Positions 18,998 to 27,694 are shown, counted from the first letter of the stretch. The stretch is 64,000 nt of DNA from Shewanella morhuae (GCF_900156405.1 NZ_FTNN01000002.1:102547-166546), one strand, 5' to 3'. Translations and numbers: made by a program. The notes: generated from the sequence alone by a model not told the origin.

Positions 18998-19012
18998 CGG
19001 TAAAAAAGACCG
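18998..19012. promoter_or_regulatory. Candidate enhancer-binding-protein site upstream of the BON gene
   Basis: CGGTAAAAAAGACCG, a GGT/ACC dyad sharing GGTAAAAA and the spaced CC with the element at 13646-13662, and about 90 bases upstream of the -24 box at 19088. Confidence 0.4.
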
Positions 19013-19086
19013 GAAAGAACGGCTAAAAAAGTAAGCCATCATAATAAAAAATACAAAAAACCTTTAAAATCATTAAAATAAAAAAC

Positions 19087-19103
19087 TGGCACGATTAAAG
19101 CAT
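19087..19103 (+). promoter_or_regulatory. Sigma-54 (-24/-12) promoter of the BON-domain gene
   Basis: TGGCACGATTAAAGCAT: a full TGGCACG -24 element and GC with exact GG-N10-GC spacing (GG 19088-19089, GC 19100-19101), 50 bases before the start codon. It is the closest consensus match in the window. Confidence 0.78.
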
Positions 19104-19138
19104 TATCTTCATTCGAGAAAACAACGGAGGATATTCTT

Positions 19139-19696
19139 ATGAAAACCACAACAGTAGCAGCATCAGTAATCGCCACCTTACTTGTCGGTTCAATCAGCTT
19201 AAATGTCGCCGCTCAAGATTGGAAAGACGGAACTAAAGATGCATGGATCGATGGTAAAGCTGAAACCACTTTACTACTTAACACCAACCTGAATTCCTTT
19301 GACATCAATACCGATGTGAAAGACGGAAAGGTGACACTAACAGGTAAAGTAGAAAGTAGTGTCGATAAAGCACTTGCCACTGAACTGATTAAAAGTTTAG
19401 ACGGTGTGAAAGATGTCGATAATCAACTCACAGTAATGAATGAGAAAGAAGGCACCAGTGAAGTTGTCGCCACTTTAACCGACTCTAAAGTTGCTACCGT
19501 CGTCAAGACTCGCTTATTATTTTCAACCGATGTCTCTGGCACCCAGATTGATGTTGATGTCGCCAATGGTGTTGTTACGTTAAAAGGTGAAGTTGCCAGC
19601 GATGCTGAGCGTCAATTAGCACTTAAAATCGCAGAGAATACCGACGATGTGAAAAAGGTCGTTGATAAGATTAAAGTGGTTAAAAAAGCCTCTTAG
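19139..19696 (+). CDS. Periplasmic protein with two BON domains (OsmY-like)
   Basis: This 185-residue protein begins with a Sec signal peptide (MKTTTVAASV..., likely cleavage after VAA at residue 25). Two BON domains follow, at about 40-107 and 113-183, each with the D(V)xxGxVTLxGxV pattern (INTDVKDGKVTLTGKV and IDVDVANGVVTLKGEV). BON proteins such as OsmY act in the periplasm in envelope or osmotic stress, probably binding membranes or outer-membrane proteins. A GGAGG ribosome site lies before the ATG and a sigma-54 promoter lies 50 bases upstream, which is unusual because OsmY of enteric bacteria is sigma-S dependent. Confidence 0.92.
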   Translation: MKTTTVAASVIATLLVGSISLNVAAQDWKDGTKDAWIDGKAETTLLLNTNLNSFDINTDVKDGKVTLTGKVESSVDKALATELIKSLDGVKDVDNQLTVMNEKEGTSEVVATLTDSKVATVVKTRLLFSTDVSGTQIDVDVANGVVTLKGEVASDAERQLALKIAENTDDVKKVVDKIKVVKKAS

Positions 19697-19771
19697 ATCT
19701 CGCCAATACTCGCAATTTAAACTGTACGTTAATGTAGACTCTTTTTTAGAGTACCTCATAAAAAGAGTCAT

Positions 19772-19799
19772 AAAAAAACCAGCTTAAGCTGGTTTTTTT
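19772..19799. terminator. Symmetric terminator after the BON gene
   Basis: AAAAAACCAGC-TTAA-GCTGGTTTTTT; T-runs on both strands make it usable from either side. Confidence 0.9.
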
Positions 19800-19955
19800 A
19801 TGACTGCTCCACAATCATTCAAAATAATTATCCCGCTCACCTTAAAATACTTTATCTCAAAATATACAAACACATACGATAAAAAGTGATGTGAGCAATA
19901 ATCATGAAACTTACTCGTAGCTGTACTGTGTACTCAAGGTGAGCCAAGCACTAAG

Positions 19956-20753
19956 TTAGTGTATGCCAGTTTCGCTCACATTCAGCTCTAAAGTTTTGAC
20001 TATTTCAGGGCTGACTGTCATCGGTTGACTTGGCGCTCTGTCTCGATAGGTGACTAACAGTTTATAGGGCGCTTCGAAAGGATAGATAGGCTCAATACTG
20101 TCTATTTCAACTCTATCGCCAAGCATTACACTGCTTAAATGCTTAAGGCTTTTGTATTCGTAATCGAGATTAAAGAATCCAAGATACCAAAATGCTCCCG
20201 AGCCTTGGGTCGTAACCATAAAAGGGGCAACAAAGGGCATAATTTGTACTTTGGGATCGTCTTGAATTGGAGCACTACTTTGAGTATCAGGCTCAAGAGC
20301 TGGATCAAAATTAAGTGGCGTAATACGCAAATAATCAAGTAATACCCGACCTTTTACCTCGCCATCTTGATAATCTCCTATAGCAAACTCGGTCTGATTA
20401 ATCTTAATAAAATGAGTTAATTTAATAGACTTGCTATTTTCAGGCAGATTTACTTCAAAATGGTTAACCGTTTGTAGACTAAAGAGTTTTTGCATCACTT
20501 CCGATGCATTAGCAACCGACTCAACTTCAACAAGCGTTGCCGCTTCAATATCATTCGTTTGTGGTGCTATTTTTGGTAGGACCGTAGTGTCATCATTAGC
20601 CTCATTATTCGCTTTATCATCTAACATAATCTGCTCAGCTTCGAACGCATCATAAAGATCATCATTGGTTAGGTTAAAACGGTAAATACCCGCAGCGAGT
20701 ATGGTCAATATTACTAGGGTTGCAGCTATCGTTAACTTTGAAAACATACTCAT
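19956..20753 (-). CDS. Membrane-anchored protein of unknown function
   Basis: This 265-residue protein was not recognised. It has one N-terminal membrane segment (residues 5-25), an acidic, Asn/Asp-rich linker (30-75), and a C-terminal domain predicted as mainly beta (85-265), with phrases such as INQTEFAIGDYQDGEVKGRVLL and YKLLVTYRDRAPSQP. No Cys, lipobox or catalytic motif is seen. The layout suggests a domain held in the periplasm by an uncleaved anchor. It stands alone; the 268 bases upstream of it hold no other feature. Confidence 0.8.
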   Translation of the reverse strand: MSMFSKLTIAATLVILTILAAGIYRFNLTNDDLYDAFEAEQIMLDDKANNEANDDTTVLPKIAPQTNDIEAATLVEVESVANASEVMQKLFSLQTVNHFEVNLPENSKSIKLTHFIKINQTEFAIGDYQDGEVKGRVLLDYLRITPLNFDPALEPDTQSSAPIQDDPKVQIMPFVAPFMVTTQGSGAFWYLGFFNLDYEYKSLKHLSSVMLGDRVEIDSIEPIYPFEAPYKLLVTYRDRAPSQPMTVSPEIVKTLELNVSETGIH

Positions 20754-21021
20754 TTATTTCCCCCAACCACGTATTTTACGTGCTACGTTTTAGACACAAA
20801 TAAACATCAAATCAATACTGCTGCAGTATTACAGATATCGGGCTAAAACGGAGTGGAGAAAAATCAAAAATATAAAATTTTTTAACTTTAGTCAGATTAA
20901 GTTCAGTTATTTAACCGCTTGTTCTAGTGCCTAACCTATCAAATTCAAATAACTATCCTGTATCACAAGATATTTTAGTGCGACTTTAGACTCACCCTAA
21001 ATGACTAACAAATAAAAAAGA

Positions 21022-21450
21022 TTAATTTATTACACCTTTCCTAGGTTGAATAAATTTTGCCTTAGCGGTAACACACGCGATATCTGCCACATAAAGCGAT
21101 GCTTCTAATTGATACATTCCCATACGCTGACTGACGAGTCGACCAACTATTTTAATGGCATCTCCAACCTTTATCGGAGCAACAAAACGCACTGTCATTT
21201 CGGCCGTTAACGCTTTAATGCCTTGCATAAATAAACAATGGGTCATGGCAGCATCCACTAAAGAGCTTGCTACGCCACCATGTAATAGGCTGTTGTAACC
21301 CTGAAGCTGGCGACTGACTTTGTGATAACCCACGACTTGATCTTTACCATCGGCAAAAAACTTACACTGCAAAGACAAAGAGTTTTTAGCTGCATCACCA
21401 CAGACAACGCATTGACTGTGGCTTTGTTTACAATCTTGATAACGGTTCAC
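21022..21450 (-). CDS. PaaI-type hot-dog thioesterase
   Basis: This 142-residue hot-dog thioesterase has the family signature LLHGGVASSLVDAAM (about 55-69) and the central strand TAEMTVRFVAPIKVGD. The N-terminus carries Cys residues (CVVCGD) that are not part of the usual PaaI fold. The start is a GTG with AAAAAGGTG upstream. It is the last gene of a minus-strand run that begins with the DUF134 gene at 23092, with 63 bases separating it from the broken reductase gene. The likely role is hydrolysis of an acyl- or aryl-CoA thioester; the substrate is not evident. Confidence 0.87.
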   Translation of the reverse strand: MNRYQDCKQSHSQCVVCGDAAKNSLSLQCKFFADGKDQVVGYHKVSRQLQGYNSLLHGGVASSLVDAAMTHCLFMQGIKALTAEMTVRFVAPIKVGDAIKIVGRLVSQRMGMYQLEASLYVADIACVTAKAKFIQPRKGVIN

Positions 21451-21513
21451 GCTGCACCTTTTTATTAATCAATATGGATGGGTTTTGAATGCAAACTTAA
21501 ATACGGTTCTTAG

Positions 21514-22297
21514 CTAAAAATGCGCATTAACCATTTGATAAGTTTTATAGCCACCACTGAGGTTGCGCACCTTAAAGCCATGTTGTACCAACATCCGATA
21601 AGCGATATGTCCTCGCAAACCCACTTGGCAAAATACGAGCAATTCTTTGTCTTTAGGGAGTTCGTTGAGTCTGTCTCTCAGTGCTGGCAGCGGAATATTA
21701 ATTGCACCTGCAATAGCACTAACAGGCGTTAATTCGCTTGGATTACGCACATCAACAATAACTTGTTCAGCCGTTAAGTTGTTTAGATCTTGAGAATGAC
21801 AAATGGCTTCATCACCAAGTAATACGTTAGCGGCTACCATTCCGGCTTGATTCACCACATCACGCGCAGAACCAAAAGGCGGCGCATAGGTGAGTTCAAG
21901 ATCGGCTAAATCATAAACAGTTAAACCTGCGCGCTGCGCCACAGCTAACACATCAATACGTTTATCTACACCATCAAGCCCTGCTGCCTGAGCCCCTAAA
22001 ATGCGGCCATTATCAGGACAAAACAACAGCTTTAAGGTAATTGGATGCGCTCCAGGGTAATAACTGGCATGGCTAGCGGTATGTACATAAATCTTTTCAT
22101 ACGGGATAGCTTGCCTTAGCAAACTCTTTTCATTTAACCCAGTTGAGGCGATGGCTATATCAAACAATTTACAGATGGCAGTGCCTTGGGTAGCACGATA
22201 TTGCTTATTGCCACCCAGCATATTATCCGCGGCTAATCGTCCTTGCTGCTGCAGATGCACCACCAGCAACGCTACCTACAATAACGATTTTAACCAT
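21514..22297 (-). pseudogene. Remnant of a CoA-disulfide/persulfide reductase with rhodanese domain, internally deleted and frameshifted
   Basis: The gene starts at ATG 22297 after a GGAGAA ribosome site and encodes MVKIVIVGSVAGGASAAAR, the FAD-binding N-terminus of CoA-disulfide reductase/NADH-dependent persulfide reductase, but meets a stop at 22223-22225. In another frame, from 22269 to 21514, runs the C-terminal part: QGRLAADNMLGGNKQYRATQ, the dimerisation domain, and a rhodanese domain with CQVGLRGH (active-site Cys). Full-length relatives are about 565 residues, so some 280 residues (most of the FAD and NAD domains) are missing. The join lies in CTGCAGCAGCAAGGACG, which can be read as part of both the N-terminal Ala-rich motif and the later QGR motif. 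The remaining open frame could still yield a rhodanese-bearing fragment of 251 residues. Confidence 0.8.
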
Positions 22298-22333
22298 GTT
22301 CTTCTCCAATGAAATTAACCAATTAGGTTATGG

Positions 22334-22765
22334 CTATTGGCCAGATTTGCTCTCAAGTTTTTTCTTACAATCAAAACAGTGACCATAAATATTAAGGCTG
22401 TGATGATCGATAACCACACCGTGGCGCTCTGCAGCTAGCCATAAACGTAGGTCAATCAATGGATCGGAAAACTCTATTAACTTGCCACAGGTTAAGCAAA
22501 TTAAATGATCATGACGCGGTTTTCCGCTGAGCTCATAAACCGCACTTTCAGACTCAAATAGTCGCCTTATCACTAAGCCTGCTTGCTCAAAATGCGTCAT
22601 AATGCGATACACAGTATTTAAGCCCATAGCCTCACCCTGTGCATTTAACCCTTTGTAAATATTTTCTACGGTTAAATGTTGCTTATCGACCTGAGTTAAA
22701 AACTTAAGCAACTTACATCTTTGAGTGGTTACTTTGAGGCCGGAATCTTTCAATACTGCTTGCAT
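22334..22765 (-). CDS. Fur-family metalloregulator
   Basis: This 143-residue regulator has a winged-helix half with TTQRCKLLKFL and NTVYRIMTHFEQAGLV, a metal-binding HDHLICLTCGK (His85, His87, Cys90, Cys93) and a second C-D-C pair near the end (Cys130, Cys133) that would form a structural zinc site. It is shorter and more divergent than the usual global Fur, so it is a paralogue whose metal or redox signal cannot be told. It sits in a minus-strand operon behind a DUF134 gene (45 bases) and before the broken persulfide reductase gene (36 bases). Confidence 0.9.
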   Translation of the reverse strand: MQAVLKDSGLKVTTQRCKLLKFLTQVDKQHLTVENIYKGLNAQGEAMGLNTVYRIMTHFEQAGLVIRRLFESESAVYELSGKPRHDHLICLTCGKLIEFSDPLIDLRLWLAAERHGVVIDHHSLNIYGHCFDCKKKLESKSGQ

Positions 22766-22810
22766 TACACTTACCTAAACACGTCAATACGCGTTACCAG
22801 TGTTTAATAC

Positions 22811-23092
22811 TCAGCTGATATGGTTTGTCATCAGCGCTTTACCGTTGATTAAACTATCAACCACCTTATACCTAGCCCCTTTGACTAAATTCGCCAACGT
22901 TTGACGGGATACGCCCATTGACTTAGCCGCTTCTTGTTGCTGCATTCCAAGCAAATCAACTAGGCGCATAGCTTCAATTTCGTCCTCGGCCAGCGGCACT
23001 TGTTCTAACTGCGTCATCGGAATGCCATTAGGCTTAAAACAGATATTGGCTCTTTGGCCACAAATAGTTCGGGGGATTTTTGGTCTGACCAT
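22811..23092 (-). CDS. DUF134 (UPF0251) helix-turn-helix protein
   Basis: This 93-residue protein matches the DUF134 pattern: MVRPKIPR at the start, FKPNGIP, the acidic AEDEIEAMRLVDLLG, and a helix-turn-helix QQEAAKSMGVSRQTLANLVKGARYKV, ending in GKAL. Such proteins are putative DNA-binding regulators found near redox and sulfur genes. It is the first gene of the minus-strand operon with the Fur-family regulator and the reductase remnant. A perfect 14-base palindrome lies 15 bases upstream of its start codon. Confidence 0.9.
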   Translation of the reverse strand: MVRPKIPRTICGQRANICFKPNGIPMTQLEQVPLAEDEIEAMRLVDLLGMQQQEAAKSMGVSRQTLANLVKGARYKVVDSLINGKALMTNHIS

Positions 23093-23106
23093 GTTACACC
23101 TCGTTT

Positions 23107-23120
23107 ATAGCATATGCTAT
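23107..23120. promoter_or_regulatory. Perfect palindrome, candidate operator of the DUF134 operon
   Basis: ATAGCATATGCTAT is a perfect 14-base dyad immediately in front of the DUF134 gene. Autoregulation by the DUF134 or Fur-family product is an inference; a Fur box would look different. Confidence 0.5.
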
Positions 23121-23187
23121 TTATATTCAGTTTACTTCTTACATGCAACCCTTATCACAGAACGAGGGAAATGATGAGAATGTGCTA

Positions 23188-23465
23188 ATACCAGTCACAT
23201 TAAATATCAAATCAGTTCAGAGCCTCACAGGTATTTCAATCCGAGGCGCATTGACGCAGAAATGGTTATTCCCTTTTAAGTCAATGCAACACGGGAGTGG
23301 GATGCCTGTGAGGCTCCCAAAGGGCGGCTGATTTAACTGCATGGCAACGCGCTTTATACTGCGTTTAAGGCTTTCGACAGAGCACCACTATGTCTTCAAT
23401 CCTTCGCCTTGTCTAAAGCGCGTTGAACTCCCGCTGAATGAACAGATATTTAATACGATTGGTAT
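23188..23465. mobile_element. MITE-like element with two internal hairpins
   Basis: Imperfect terminal inverted repeats bound it: ATACCAGTCACATTAAATAT (23188-23207) and ATATTTAATACGATTGGTAT (23446-23465), 17 of 20 matching. Inside, GAGCCTCACAGG (23220-23231) pairs perfectly with CCTGTGAGGCTC (23305-23316), GCATTGAC (23248-23255) with GTCAATGC (23280-23287), and CAACGCGCTTTA (23345-23356) with TAAAGCGCGTTG (23414-23425). It has no transposase and is 278 bases long. Such non-autonomous elements with ATACCAATC-like ends are common in marine gammaproteobacteria. No clear target duplication was seen. Confidence 0.75.
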
Positions 23466-23626
23466 AAGCCATGAAACCACGATGTCATCGTTTGTATTTG
23501 AGTTTTTCAGTAATGACTAAACTCAGGCTATAATCCCCACAAGCAAAGTAAATGCCGATGGCAGTATTGCTAGCAGTCAAAATTAGTACCACTTTATTGA
23601 CTTAATCATTAAGGATTTTTTAGCCC

Positions 23627-23869
23627 ATGACAACAGCTTCCACTAGCCCTTTTGCTGTGTTGAATCAAACCACTTCGACCTCATTCAATGAGCAAAAAAA
23701 CCTGATTAAACGGGTATTTAAGGGTAAACCAGTACAATGCCCTAGCTGTAAACAAACACTAAAAGTGATATTGCCTGAGCAGGCAAAAATAGAACAAGCG
23801 GCAGGCATTTACTGTGCTAAAGGCTGCACTGATATCGAACTTGATATGGAAGCCGTCGCAGGACTGTAA
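23627..23869 (+). CDS. Small conserved-type protein with Cys pairs
   Basis: This 80-residue protein is not a family I can name. It contains CPSCKQTL (about residues 38-45) and CAKGC (63-67), four Cys that could bind zinc, with an acidic C-terminus. AAGGA lies before the ATG at a workable distance. It is next to the MITE-like element and ends just before the convergent FAH-family gene. A housekeeping role is not evident. Confidence 0.65.
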   Translation: MTTASTSPFAVLNQTTSTSFNEQKNLIKRVFKGKPVQCPSCKQTLKVILPEQAKIEQAAGIYCAKGCTDIELDMEAVAGL

Positions 23870-23904
23870 CTATTCTCCTAGTTCGACTTCATTTAAAAAT
23901 ACGA

Positions 23905-24531
23905 TCAAACACTTAACCATTGCCATTTAAGTAAAGGCTCAGCGCTGGCTTGTGCGCCACGGCTCAGCGTGACATTAAATACACTATTAGCTGGAATACT
24001 CCCTACACCTTTTGGGGTGCCTGTCATCACAATATCGCCTTCATCGAGACTGATAAACGCTTGCAGCTCGGACAATATGGTCTGAGGTTTGTAGATCATT
24101 AAATCGATATGTCCCTCTTGAACCAAGTTATCGTTGATACTCAAGGTAAAATGCAGTGGTGCCTCGGCATCATCAATCGCCACAAAGGGGCTAAATAATG
24201 CGGCACCATCAAAGGCCTTTGCCCGTTCCCAAGGTAATCCCTTAGCTTTTAACTGGTTTTGCAAATCACGCTTGGTGAGATCTAAACCAATCGCTACGCT
24301 ACTAAAATGGCCATCTTGAAACATAAAACACAGTTCGGTTTCATAGTGCAGAGTCTCACCTTGATGCTCGGCAAGTAACACGGTCGAAATAGCCGAGTTT
24401 GGCTTTAAAAACACCACCATATCGTCGGGCATTTCATTACCTAATTCATGGATATGACCCACATAATTGCGCCCAATACAGATAATTTTTGTTGGTACTA
24501 CGGCGTTCTTACCTAACACGACTGATTTCAT
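23905..24531 (-). CDS. Fumarylacetoacetate hydrolase family protein
   Basis: This 208-residue protein is a FAH-fold enzyme of the short YcgM/acylpyruvase type. Family features: ICIGRNYVGHIHELGN near the start, HYETELCFM with metal-binding Glu residues, and GDIVMTGTPKGVG near the end. Members hydrolyse or decarboxylate 2,4-diketo acids (acylpyruvates, oxaloacetate enol). It lies 22 bases downstream of the AstE/aspartoacylase-like gene, probably in one transcript. Confidence 0.9.
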   Translation of the reverse strand: MKSVVLGKNAVVPTKIICIGRNYVGHIHELGNEMPDDMVVFLKPNSAISTVLLAEHQGETLHYETELCFMFQDGHFSSVAIGLDLTKRDLQNQLKAKGLPWERAKAFDGAALFSPFVAIDDAEAPLHFTLSINDNLVQEGHIDLMIYKPQTILSELQAFISLDEGDIVMTGTPKGVGSIPANSVFNVTLSRGAQASAEPLLKWQWLSV

Positions 24532-24553
24532 CTTTTATCCTCACGCTGTCTAA

Positions 24554-25567
24554 TCAAGCATATTCATTCAAAAATTCATCGAGTTGTTCGTTGGCAATTT
24601 CAATTTCGTCACCTTCAAACTGAGCAATATGGAACATACCCTCACCTTCATTGGTGACGGGAATATTGCTGATCCCAATAATAATGCCATCGGTAGGCGC
24701 GCGAATAGCCACACTATCACCACCATGTGGGCTGACAATATGGGCGATAATATAGCCTTTAGTGACACGTTGACCGAGCTTGAGCTTCATATTCACTAAA
24801 CCGTCAGATTCACTCCGCACCCAATAACTGCGGATAGCACTAACACTTGCGCTTTTATTACTTACACGTCCCTTTTGCATACCTAAACTGCGCATCACGT
24901 TAAGCACACCTTTTAGGCCTGACTTTATTGATAACTCACTAAAACGCAGCGCTTCGCCGGCCTCGTACAAAATACAAGGGATGCCTTGTTGATTCGCATA
25001 GCCGCGCATAGAGACACTACGTGCTTTGGAGTGCATGATCAACGGTGCACCAAAGGCATTTGCCATAGCGAGCATCGTCTCGTTATTGGTATCACAGCGA
25101 ATCTGTGGCAAGTTATCTCGATGGATGGCGCCGGTGTGTAAATCAATCACATGGGTAGCATGGACTAACAGTTGAGTCGCAAATAAATTCGCTAAACGGC
25201 TGGCTAGTGCTCCTTTGCTCGAACCAGGAAAGCAGCGATTAAGATCGCGTCTATCGGGTAAATAACGGGATTGTTGAATAAAACCAAACACATTGACTAT
25301 CGGCACCACAATTAACGTGCCTGTTAAGTTTTTGGGATTTACTCTGGCTAATAAACGACGACAAATTTCAATGCCATTAAGCTCATCCCCATGAATGGCA
25401 GCACAAACTAGCAAAGTTGGGCCGGGTTTAGCCCCGTGAAACACTTCCACATGGATATCAAGTTGTGTATCGGTGTACAGCTTAGCGGCGGCCAGCTTGA
25501 TCCCCAGTTGAGTCCCTGCTGTGACTCGTTTACCCGCTAACTCGAATGCTTCACGTCTTTTTACCAT
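24554..25567 (-). CDS. Succinylglutamate desuccinylase/aspartoacylase family zinc hydrolase
   Basis: This 337-residue metallo-carboxypeptidase-like hydrolase has the zinc motif HGDE (His59, Glu62), RDLNRCFPG (about 107-115) and DLHTG with the third zinc ligand His144. The last 100 residues form a lipoyl-like beta domain usual for this subgroup. These enzymes cleave N-acyl amino acids; the exact substrate is unknown, and it is not the AstE of the arginine pathway by context. GGGAG precedes the ATG. Confidence 0.9.
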   Translation of the reverse strand: MVKRREAFELAGKRVTAGTQLGIKLAAAKLYTDTQLDIHVEVFHGAKPGPTLLVCAAIHGDELNGIEICRRLLARVNPKNLTGTLIVVPIVNVFGFIQQSRYLPDRRDLNRCFPGSSKGALASRLANLFATQLLVHATHVIDLHTGAIHRDNLPQIRCDTNNETMLAMANAFGAPLIMHSKARSVSMRGYANQQGIPCILYEAGEALRFSELSIKSGLKGVLNVMRSLGMQKGRVSNKSASVSAIRSYWVRSESDGLVNMKLKLGQRVTKGYIIAHIVSPHGGDSVAIRAPTDGIIIGISNIPVTNEGEGMFHIAQFEGDEIEIANEQLDEFLNEYA

Positions 25568-25701
25568 GGCAACTCCCTTGTTCTATTGAATGTTGTCCCG
25601 CGCGGCTAATTTACATTGGCCAATAACACTCGGCTATCGTTTATCGCTTAATTTCTAACACTAGAAACTAAAACTAAATGATCACGTAAAGTCTAAACGA
25701 T

Positions 25702-26271
25702 TTATTGCGGCTCAAATTGATTCAGCCAAGATTTTAAAATTTGCAACAACATAGGTCTATCTTCAACGCTCACGCCCGCTAACAACGCACTCTGACATTG
25801 AATGTGCTGCGGCAATGCCTTATCGATAAGCGCCTTACCTTCAGCAGTTAACGAGACATGTACGCCACGGCGATCTTCCTTACTGTGCGCCCGTTCAATC
25901 AGCCCCTTATTTTCGAGTCTATCTAAACGGCTCGTCATAGCACCAGAACTTAGCATCATGCTCTGATAAAGCTGTGAAGGCGAGAGTGTAAACGGCTCAC
26001 CCGAGCGCCTTAGGGTGGCAAGTACATCGAACTCGCCTTGTCCCAAACCAAATTCAGCATGGCATTGCAGTAGTATTACTTCGATATGTTTCGTTAAACG
26101 CGCGATACGACCAAGCGCCTCCATAGGGATCAAATCCGCTATAACGCCTTGCTGTTGCCACTGCTTAACGATTTGGTCAAGACCATCTTGTTGATTAGTT
26201 ATTGTTGGATCCGTTATTGAGGGGCTGGTTTTAGCCATCTGAATATTTGTTGCCATAGGTTTTGCCACCAT
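25702..26271 (-). CDS. MarR-family transcriptional regulator
   Basis: This is a winged-helix MarR regulator: FDVLATLRRSGEPFTLSPSQLYQSMMLSSGAMTSRLDRLENKGLIER and the wing DRRGVHVSLTAEGKAL. The start chosen is the ATG at 26271 with AGAGAT upstream; an in-frame TTG at 26289 and an ATG at 26256 are alternatives. The N-terminal 35 residues are an unusual polar extension rich in Thr, Asp and Gln. It is divergent from an MFS transporter (214 bases apart), the usual arrangement for a repressor of an efflux or uptake gene. Confidence 0.88.
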   Translation of the reverse strand: MVAKPMATNIQMAKTSPSITDPTITNQQDGLDQIVKQWQQQGVIADLIPMEALGRIARLTKHIEVILLQCHAEFGLGQGEFDVLATLRRSGEPFTLSPSQLYQSMMLSSGAMTSRLDRLENKGLIERAHSKEDRRGVHVSLTAEGKALIDKALPQHIQCQSALLAGVSVEDRPMLLQILKSWLNQFEPQ

Positions 26272-26503
26272 AGGTTTATCTCTACACAAAGATTCTTTAC
26301 ATAGTAGACATTTTCACGCAAAATTAAAATAACTTCACATAAAGATACACTTTAAAGAGATTATTTCGTGCTACTGCTTTTTTTAACCATTAAACTCATC
26401 GTTGTCGATAAAAATCTAGACTGTGCAACAACATACGTATTACAACACCATGCACACCAATTGACTTTTGGTAAGCTTATATCCGTTTTCATTGGAGAAA
26501 CCC

Positions 26504-27694
26504 ATGCCATCAACCCAGTCTGAGAAAGCGAATTTATTGCTACTCGGCTTCGCTTTTATCCTTATTGGCCTCAATTTGCGCCCCATTCTTGCGTCTGTGG
26601 GGCCACTGTTACCGACAATACAACAGGATATTACATTAAGTTTTACCTTAGCCTCTATGCTGACATTATTGCCTGTTCTAGCGATGGGATTAGGCTGCTT
26701 TGTCGGTTTTAGCATTGTTAAACGCTTAGGCTTTAATTTGGTGATGACCAGTTCGATTTCTCTGCTCGTTATTGCTACAGCAATGCGATTTTGGGCAATT
26801 GACGCCACTTGGTTGATTAGTTCAGCATTACTGGCTGGGGTCGGTATTGCGCTGATTCAAACGATTATGCCAACCATGATTAAACAAAATTTCGGTGAGC
26901 GTGCACCGGTAATGATGGGCTTGTATGTTACAGCGATCATGGCTGGCGCGGCATTATCTGCCAGTAGTGTTTCTTATATCAGTATCAATTATGGATGGCG
27001 AGCAGGTTTAGGTCATTGGACTTGGTTAGCGGTTATAGCATTAGCACTGTGGCTAATGGTTAAACGCCTTACAATACAACAAAATAACACAGTGCTTCCT
27101 CTTGCTGAATATCGTTTTTGGCGTTTTTCTCGTAGCTGGGTATTAGCGATATTTTTTGCTTTAGGTACCAGTTGTTATGTTTGCGCACTGGCTTGGCTTG
27201 CCCCTTATGCCACCGAACTGGGTTATAGCCAAACTCAATCAGGTTTAGTGCTCGGTTTTTTGACCAGTATGCAAGTGGTTGCTGGATTAGTGTTTCCTTG
27301 GTGGGCACATAAATCAACCGATAGACGCACTATTATCGCGCTACTTTGCCTATTACAGCTGATTGGTTTTATAGGGCTTGCGCTTGCTCCATCCATCTCA
27401 TTGTTTTTATGGGCTGGACTGACTGGATTAGGCATCGGCGGAATTTTTCCACTGGGCTTAATTGTGACTATGGATCATCAAAAAAATCCGATGTTAGCGG
27501 GTAAATTAACCGCTTTTGTGCAAGGAGTGGGTTATACCATTGCAGCCATATCACCTTGGATTGCGGGGATGATCCGCGATCATTTTCATCGTTTTGATAG
27601 CGCTTGGCTATTGCTTGCCGGATTAAGCATTATAGCGTGGTTGCTGTCGCGACAATTTAATCCATTGAGTTATACACGCCAATACCCGCAATGA
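26504..27694 (+). CDS. MFS transporter of the CynX/NimT type
   Basis: This is a 396-residue membrane protein with about twelve hydrophobic segments. The start of the first one, NLLLLGFAFILIGLNLRPILASVGPLL, is characteristic of the CynX/NimT (cyanate, nitroimidazole) branch of the major facilitator superfamily. The ATG at 26504 has GGAGA at the right distance; a longer frame from 26468 lacks a ribosome site. Divergent from the MarR gene, which likely controls it. Substrate unknown. Confidence 0.92.
   Translation: MPSTQSEKANLLLLGFAFILIGLNLRPILASVGPLLPTIQQDITLSFTLASMLTLLPVLAMGLGCFVGFSIVKRLGFNLVMTSSISLLVIATAMRFWAIDATWLISSALLAGVGIALIQTIMPTMIKQNFGERAPVMMGLYVTAIMAGAALSASSVSYISINYGWRAGLGHWTWLAVIALALWLMVKRLTIQQNNTVLPLAEYRFWRFSRSWVLAIFFALGTSCYVCALAWLAPYATELGYSQTQSGLVLGFLTSMQVVAGLVFPWWAHKSTDRRTIIALLCLLQLIGFIGLALAPSISLFLWAGLTGLGIGGIFPLGLIVTMDHQKNPMLAGKLTAFVQGVGYTIAAISPWIAGMIRDHFHRFDSAWLLLAGLSIIAWLLSRQFNPLSYTRQYPQ

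Noticed and set aside
23143..23331. 62-codon plus-strand frame beginning before the MITE-like element
   Set aside because: Most of it lies within the terminal repeat and hairpin arms of the element, and it has no ribosome site.
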